NCBI GenBank assembly: GCA_052387815.1
Contig: JBQTIU010000097.1
Location: forward strand, 1-24,314
Reading direction: 5' to 3'
DNA: 24,314 nt
From: JBQTIU01 sp052387815
Lineage (GTDB): Bacteria; Pseudomonadota; Alphaproteobacteria; CACIAM-22H2
Both the position numbers and the translations under genes were made by a program. This document shows, piece by piece, positions 22,035 to 24,314 of this stretch; within the stretch, counting starts at the first letter, position 1; each line of letters begins with the position of its first letter. The notes under the pieces are model-generated. The model saw only the letters and a program-made list of their open reading frames with translations. It ran no database searches and was not told the DNA's origin.

Positions 22035-22814
22035 ATGAATGGCGGCGAGTCGATCAAGGCGCGTCTCTACGTTCCGGCGCCCCTCGAGGTGCCCACGCTC
22101 GGCCTCGACGCCGCCCGCGCGCATTACCTGCGCCACGTGCTGCGGCTCGAGGCCGGCGACCGCATCGCCCTGTTCGACGGCCGGACGGGCGAGTACGCGG
22201 CGCGCATCGACGGGTTCGGCAAGGGCTGGTGCACGCTCGCGCTGTTGGGCAAGCGCCGCGACATGGCGAGCGAGCTCGATCTGTGGCTGGTCTTCGCGCC
22301 GATCAAGCGCGCCCGGCTCGACTTCCTGGTCGAGAAGGCGACCGAGCTCGGCGTCTCGGCCCTGTGGCCGGTGTTCACGCAACATACTGCGCTTGCCCGG
22401 GTCAATGTCGAGCGCCTGGAGGCGATCGCCATCGAGGCGGCGGAGCGATGCCAGCGCCTGAGCGTGCCGGCGGTCTTCGAACCCAAGCCGTTCGCGCCAG
22501 TCATCGCCGAATGGACGCCGGCGCGCCGGGTCGTGCTGTTGGACGACACCGGCGGCGGGGAGCCGATCGCCGATGCTCTTGTGCGCCTCGGGACCGAAGG
22601 ACCGTTTGCGATCCTGACCGGGCCCGAGGGCGGCTTTGCGCGCGCCGAGCTTGACGCCTTGCGGAAACTGCCCTTTGTTAGCCCGGTCGGTCTCGGCCCC
22701 CGCGTGCTACGCGCCGACACCGCGGCCCTTGCCGGGCTGGCGATCTTCCAGGCCTTGGCGCGCGAGGCGCGCAGCCTGCCGCCGCGCCGCTTCCCTCAAG
22801 CCACCTCGACATAA
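22035..22814 (+). CDS. rsmE: 16S rRNA (uracil-1498 N3) methyltransferase RsmE
   Basis: SPOUT-class SAM methyltransferase that makes m3U1498 in 16S rRNA of the assembled small subunit. The 259-residue protein has the N-terminal RNA-binding part (RLYVPAP, HYLRHVLRLEAGD), then the knot domain with KATELGVSALWPVF, IEAAERCQRLSVP, GPEGGFARAE (196-205) and LGPRVLRADTAAL (220-232), which form the SAM pocket. The length is typical. gshA follows after 18 bases, so the two are probably cotranscribed, a pairing seen in alphaproteobacteria together with ubiA. Confidence 0.95.
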   Translation: MNGGESIKARLYVPAPLEVPTLGLDAARAHYLRHVLRLEAGDRIALFDGRTGEYAARIDGFGKGWCTLALLGKRRDMASELDLWLVFAPIKRARLDFLVEKATELGVSALWPVFTQHTALARVNVERLEAIAIEAAERCQRLSVPAVFEPKPFAPVIAEWTPARRVVLLDDTGGGEPIADALVRLGTEGPFAILTGPEGGFARAELDALRKLPFVSPVGLGPRVLRADTAALAGLAIFQALAREARSLPPRRFPQATST

Positions 22815-22832
22815 CCCAAGGGCACAACTCGC

Positions 22833-24203
22833 ATGTCCGCTCTTCCCACTTCGCGCGGTCCAATCATCACCGACCGCCGGCAGCTGGTCGAATACCTCGA
22901 GGCCGGCGGCAAGCCGAAGGAGGGCTGGCGGATCGGCACCGAGCACGAGAAGTTCGTCTTTCGCCTCGACGATCTGAGGCCCGCGCCCTACGAGGGGGAC
23001 GAGGCGAGCATCCGCTCGCTCATCGAGGGCATGACCCGCTTCGGCTGGCAGCTCGTGCCGGAGAACGGCAAGCCGATCGCGCTCGCCAAGGGGCAGTGCA
23101 ATATCACCCTCGAGCCGGGCGGTCAGTTCGAGCTGTCGGGCGCGCCGCTCGAGACCCTCCACCAGACCTGCGACGAGGTCAACCGTCATCTCGACGAGGT
23201 CAAGGCGGTGGCGGCCGAGATCGGCGTCGGCGTGGTGGGCCTCGGCTTCAACCCGAAATGGGGGCGCGCCGATATCCCGTGGATGCCCAAGGGCCGCTAC
23301 AAGGTCATGCGCGCCTACATGCCGAAGAAAGGGAAGCTCGGGCTCGACATGATGCTCAGGACCTGCACGGTGCAGGTCAACCTCGACTTCGAGTCCGAGG
23401 CCGACATGGTGCGCAAGTTCCGCGCCGGCCTGGCCCTGCAGCCGATCGCCACCGCGCTGTTCGCCGATTCGCCGTTCACCGAAGGCGCGCCCAACGGCTT
23501 CATGAGCTACCGCAGCCAGATCTGGACCGACACCGATCCCGACCGCTGCGGCATGCTGCCCTTCGTCTTCGAGCCCGGCTTCGGCTTCGAGCGCTATGTC
23601 GATTACATCCTCGACATGCCGATGTACTTCGTCTATCGCGACGGACACTACATCGACGTGGCCGGCGAATCCTTCCGCGACTTCCTCAACGGAAGGCTGC
23701 ACAACCTGGTCGGCGAAGTGCCGAGCATCGGCGATTTCGCCGACCACCTGACGACCGCCTTCCCGGAAGTGCGCATGAAGCAATATCTGGAAATGCGCGG
23801 CGCCGACGGCGGCCCGTGGCGGCGGCTGTGCGCGCTCCCCGCCTTATGGGTGGGGCTGCTCTACGACCGGGCGGCGCTCGATGCGGCGCTCGATCTCGTC
23901 AAGGACTGGACGAGCGAGGACCTCGCCTACCTGCGCCGCGAGGTCCCGCGCTCGGCCTTGAAGACCTGGTTCCGCGGGCGCAGCGTCCAAGAGATCGCGA
24001 TCGACATGGTCGAGGTCGCGCGCCGGGGCTTGGCAGCGCGCGCCCGGCCCGACCGCATGGGCGAGCGCGACGAAAGCCGCTTCCTCGACACGCTCCTCGC
24101 CATCGCCGAGAGCGGCATCTCTCCGGCCGAAGAAAAGCTCGAAAAATTCCACGGCCCGTGGGGCGGCAGCGTCGATCCGCTGTTCGCCGAATACGCCTAC
24201 TGA
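22833..24203 (+). CDS. gshA: Glutamate-cysteine ligase, plant/alphaproteobacterial type (GshA)
   Basis: ATP-dependent first step of glutathione synthesis in the cytoplasm. The 456-residue length and wording match the plant-type group rather than the E. coli type: IGTEHEKFVF (35-44, with metal-binding Glu residues), NITLEPGGQFELSGAP (90-105), GVVGLGFNPKW, MLRTCTVQVNLDFESE and RVYD-like QIWTDTDPDRCGMLPFVF. KFHGPWGGSVDPLFAEYAY is the typical end. The ATG at 22833 gives the family opening. Plant enzymes use a disulfide redox switch; whether the Cys residues here match has not been checked. It is probably cotranscribed with rsmE. Confidence 0.95.
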   Translation: MSALPTSRGPIITDRRQLVEYLEAGGKPKEGWRIGTEHEKFVFRLDDLRPAPYEGDEASIRSLIEGMTRFGWQLVPENGKPIALAKGQCNITLEPGGQFELSGAPLETLHQTCDEVNRHLDEVKAVAAEIGVGVVGLGFNPKWGRADIPWMPKGRYKVMRAYMPKKGKLGLDMMLRTCTVQVNLDFESEADMVRKFRAGLALQPIATALFADSPFTEGAPNGFMSYRSQIWTDTDPDRCGMLPFVFEPGFGFERYVDYILDMPMYFVYRDGHYIDVAGESFRDFLNGRLHNLVGEVPSIGDFADHLTTAFPEVRMKQYLEMRGADGGPWRRLCALPALWVGLLYDRAALDAALDLVKDWTSEDLAYLRREVPRSALKTWFRGRSVQEIAIDMVEVARRGLAARARPDRMGERDESRFLDTLLAIAESGISPAEEKLEKFHGPWGGSVDPLFAEYAY

Positions 24204-24220
24204 ACGACGACGAGGCGCGG

Positions 24221-24240
24221 GCGGGGCGCCCCGGCCCCGC
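24221..24240 (+). terminator. GC-rich hairpin downstream of gshA
   Basis: A 7-bp all-GC stem (24221-24227 with 24234-24240) and a 6-base loop begin 17 bases after the gshA stop. No T-run follows, so intrinsic termination is plausible but not clear. Confidence 0.35.
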
Positions 24241-24314
24241 GCGCCCGGACCACCGCCCCAACACGTGATGTATGGGTTGACCAAGCAATTTAACAGCGCG
24301 CGGCAACCCCAAAA

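Noticed and set aside
24274..24309. Inverted pair GGGTTG/CAACCC and a TTGACC at the window edge
   Set aside because: A 24-base loop with a 6-bp stem is weak, and any promoter would need sequence beyond the window.
1..24314. Defence system, phage, CRISPR or toxin-antitoxin content
   Set aside because: No cas, restriction, toxin-antitoxin or phage protein motifs and no regularly spaced repeats were found on either strand.

Overview
This is a GC-rich (about 70% by eye) alphaproteobacterial chromosome segment, most likely from a Rhodospirillales-type organism or a related metagenome-assembled genome. The reasons are protein wording throughout, characteristic neighbour pairs (purD divergent from xseA; DUF374 acyltransferase, waaA and lpxK in one run; a DUF4170 gene near ubiA) and a plant-type glutamate-cysteine ligase. 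No tRNA, rRNA, CRISPR array or intact mobile element was seen. Most of the window is core housekeeping.

Layout. 1-2972: the 3' end of mutL faces a minus-strand run of PuuD-like amidotransferase, RluB/RsuA-type pseudouridine synthase and rsmD; tadA diverges from that run. 2917-3890: a small accessory patch with a DUF6429 gene frameshifted in its last codons and an N-terminally truncated hypothetical gene. 3888-6211: purD translationally coupled to an MBL-fold hydrolase. 6263-8523: xseA overlapping an M23 peptidase. 8556-14912: a minus-strand envelope run, pmbA(tldE) - msbA - DUF374 acyltransferase - waaA - lpxK, which together cover Kdo addition, lipid A 4'-phosphorylation, acylation and lipid A flipping. 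14962-15843: a fatty acid hydroxylase/sterol desaturase. 15850-19205: an accessory island with a hairpin, a shrunken TPR gene, an IS256-family transposase relic, an orphan class III aminotransferase with its own promoter, and a decayed FadL-type outer-membrane transporter. 19206-24203: ubiD, DUF4170 gene, ubiA (ubiquinone pathway), then rsmE and gshA.

The main unexpected theme is that small palindromic repeats form gene ends. A two-hairpin repeat supplies the stop codon of rsmD and the last 13 residues plus stop of the desaturase. A different, perfect 19-bp inverted repeat supplies the only good start codon of the TPR gene. The second theme is decay: DUF6429, the IS256 relic and the FadL gene each carry frameshifts that can be placed almost to the base. 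I found no convincing new defence or biosynthetic system. The orphan aminotransferase island is the nearest candidate for an unassigned function.
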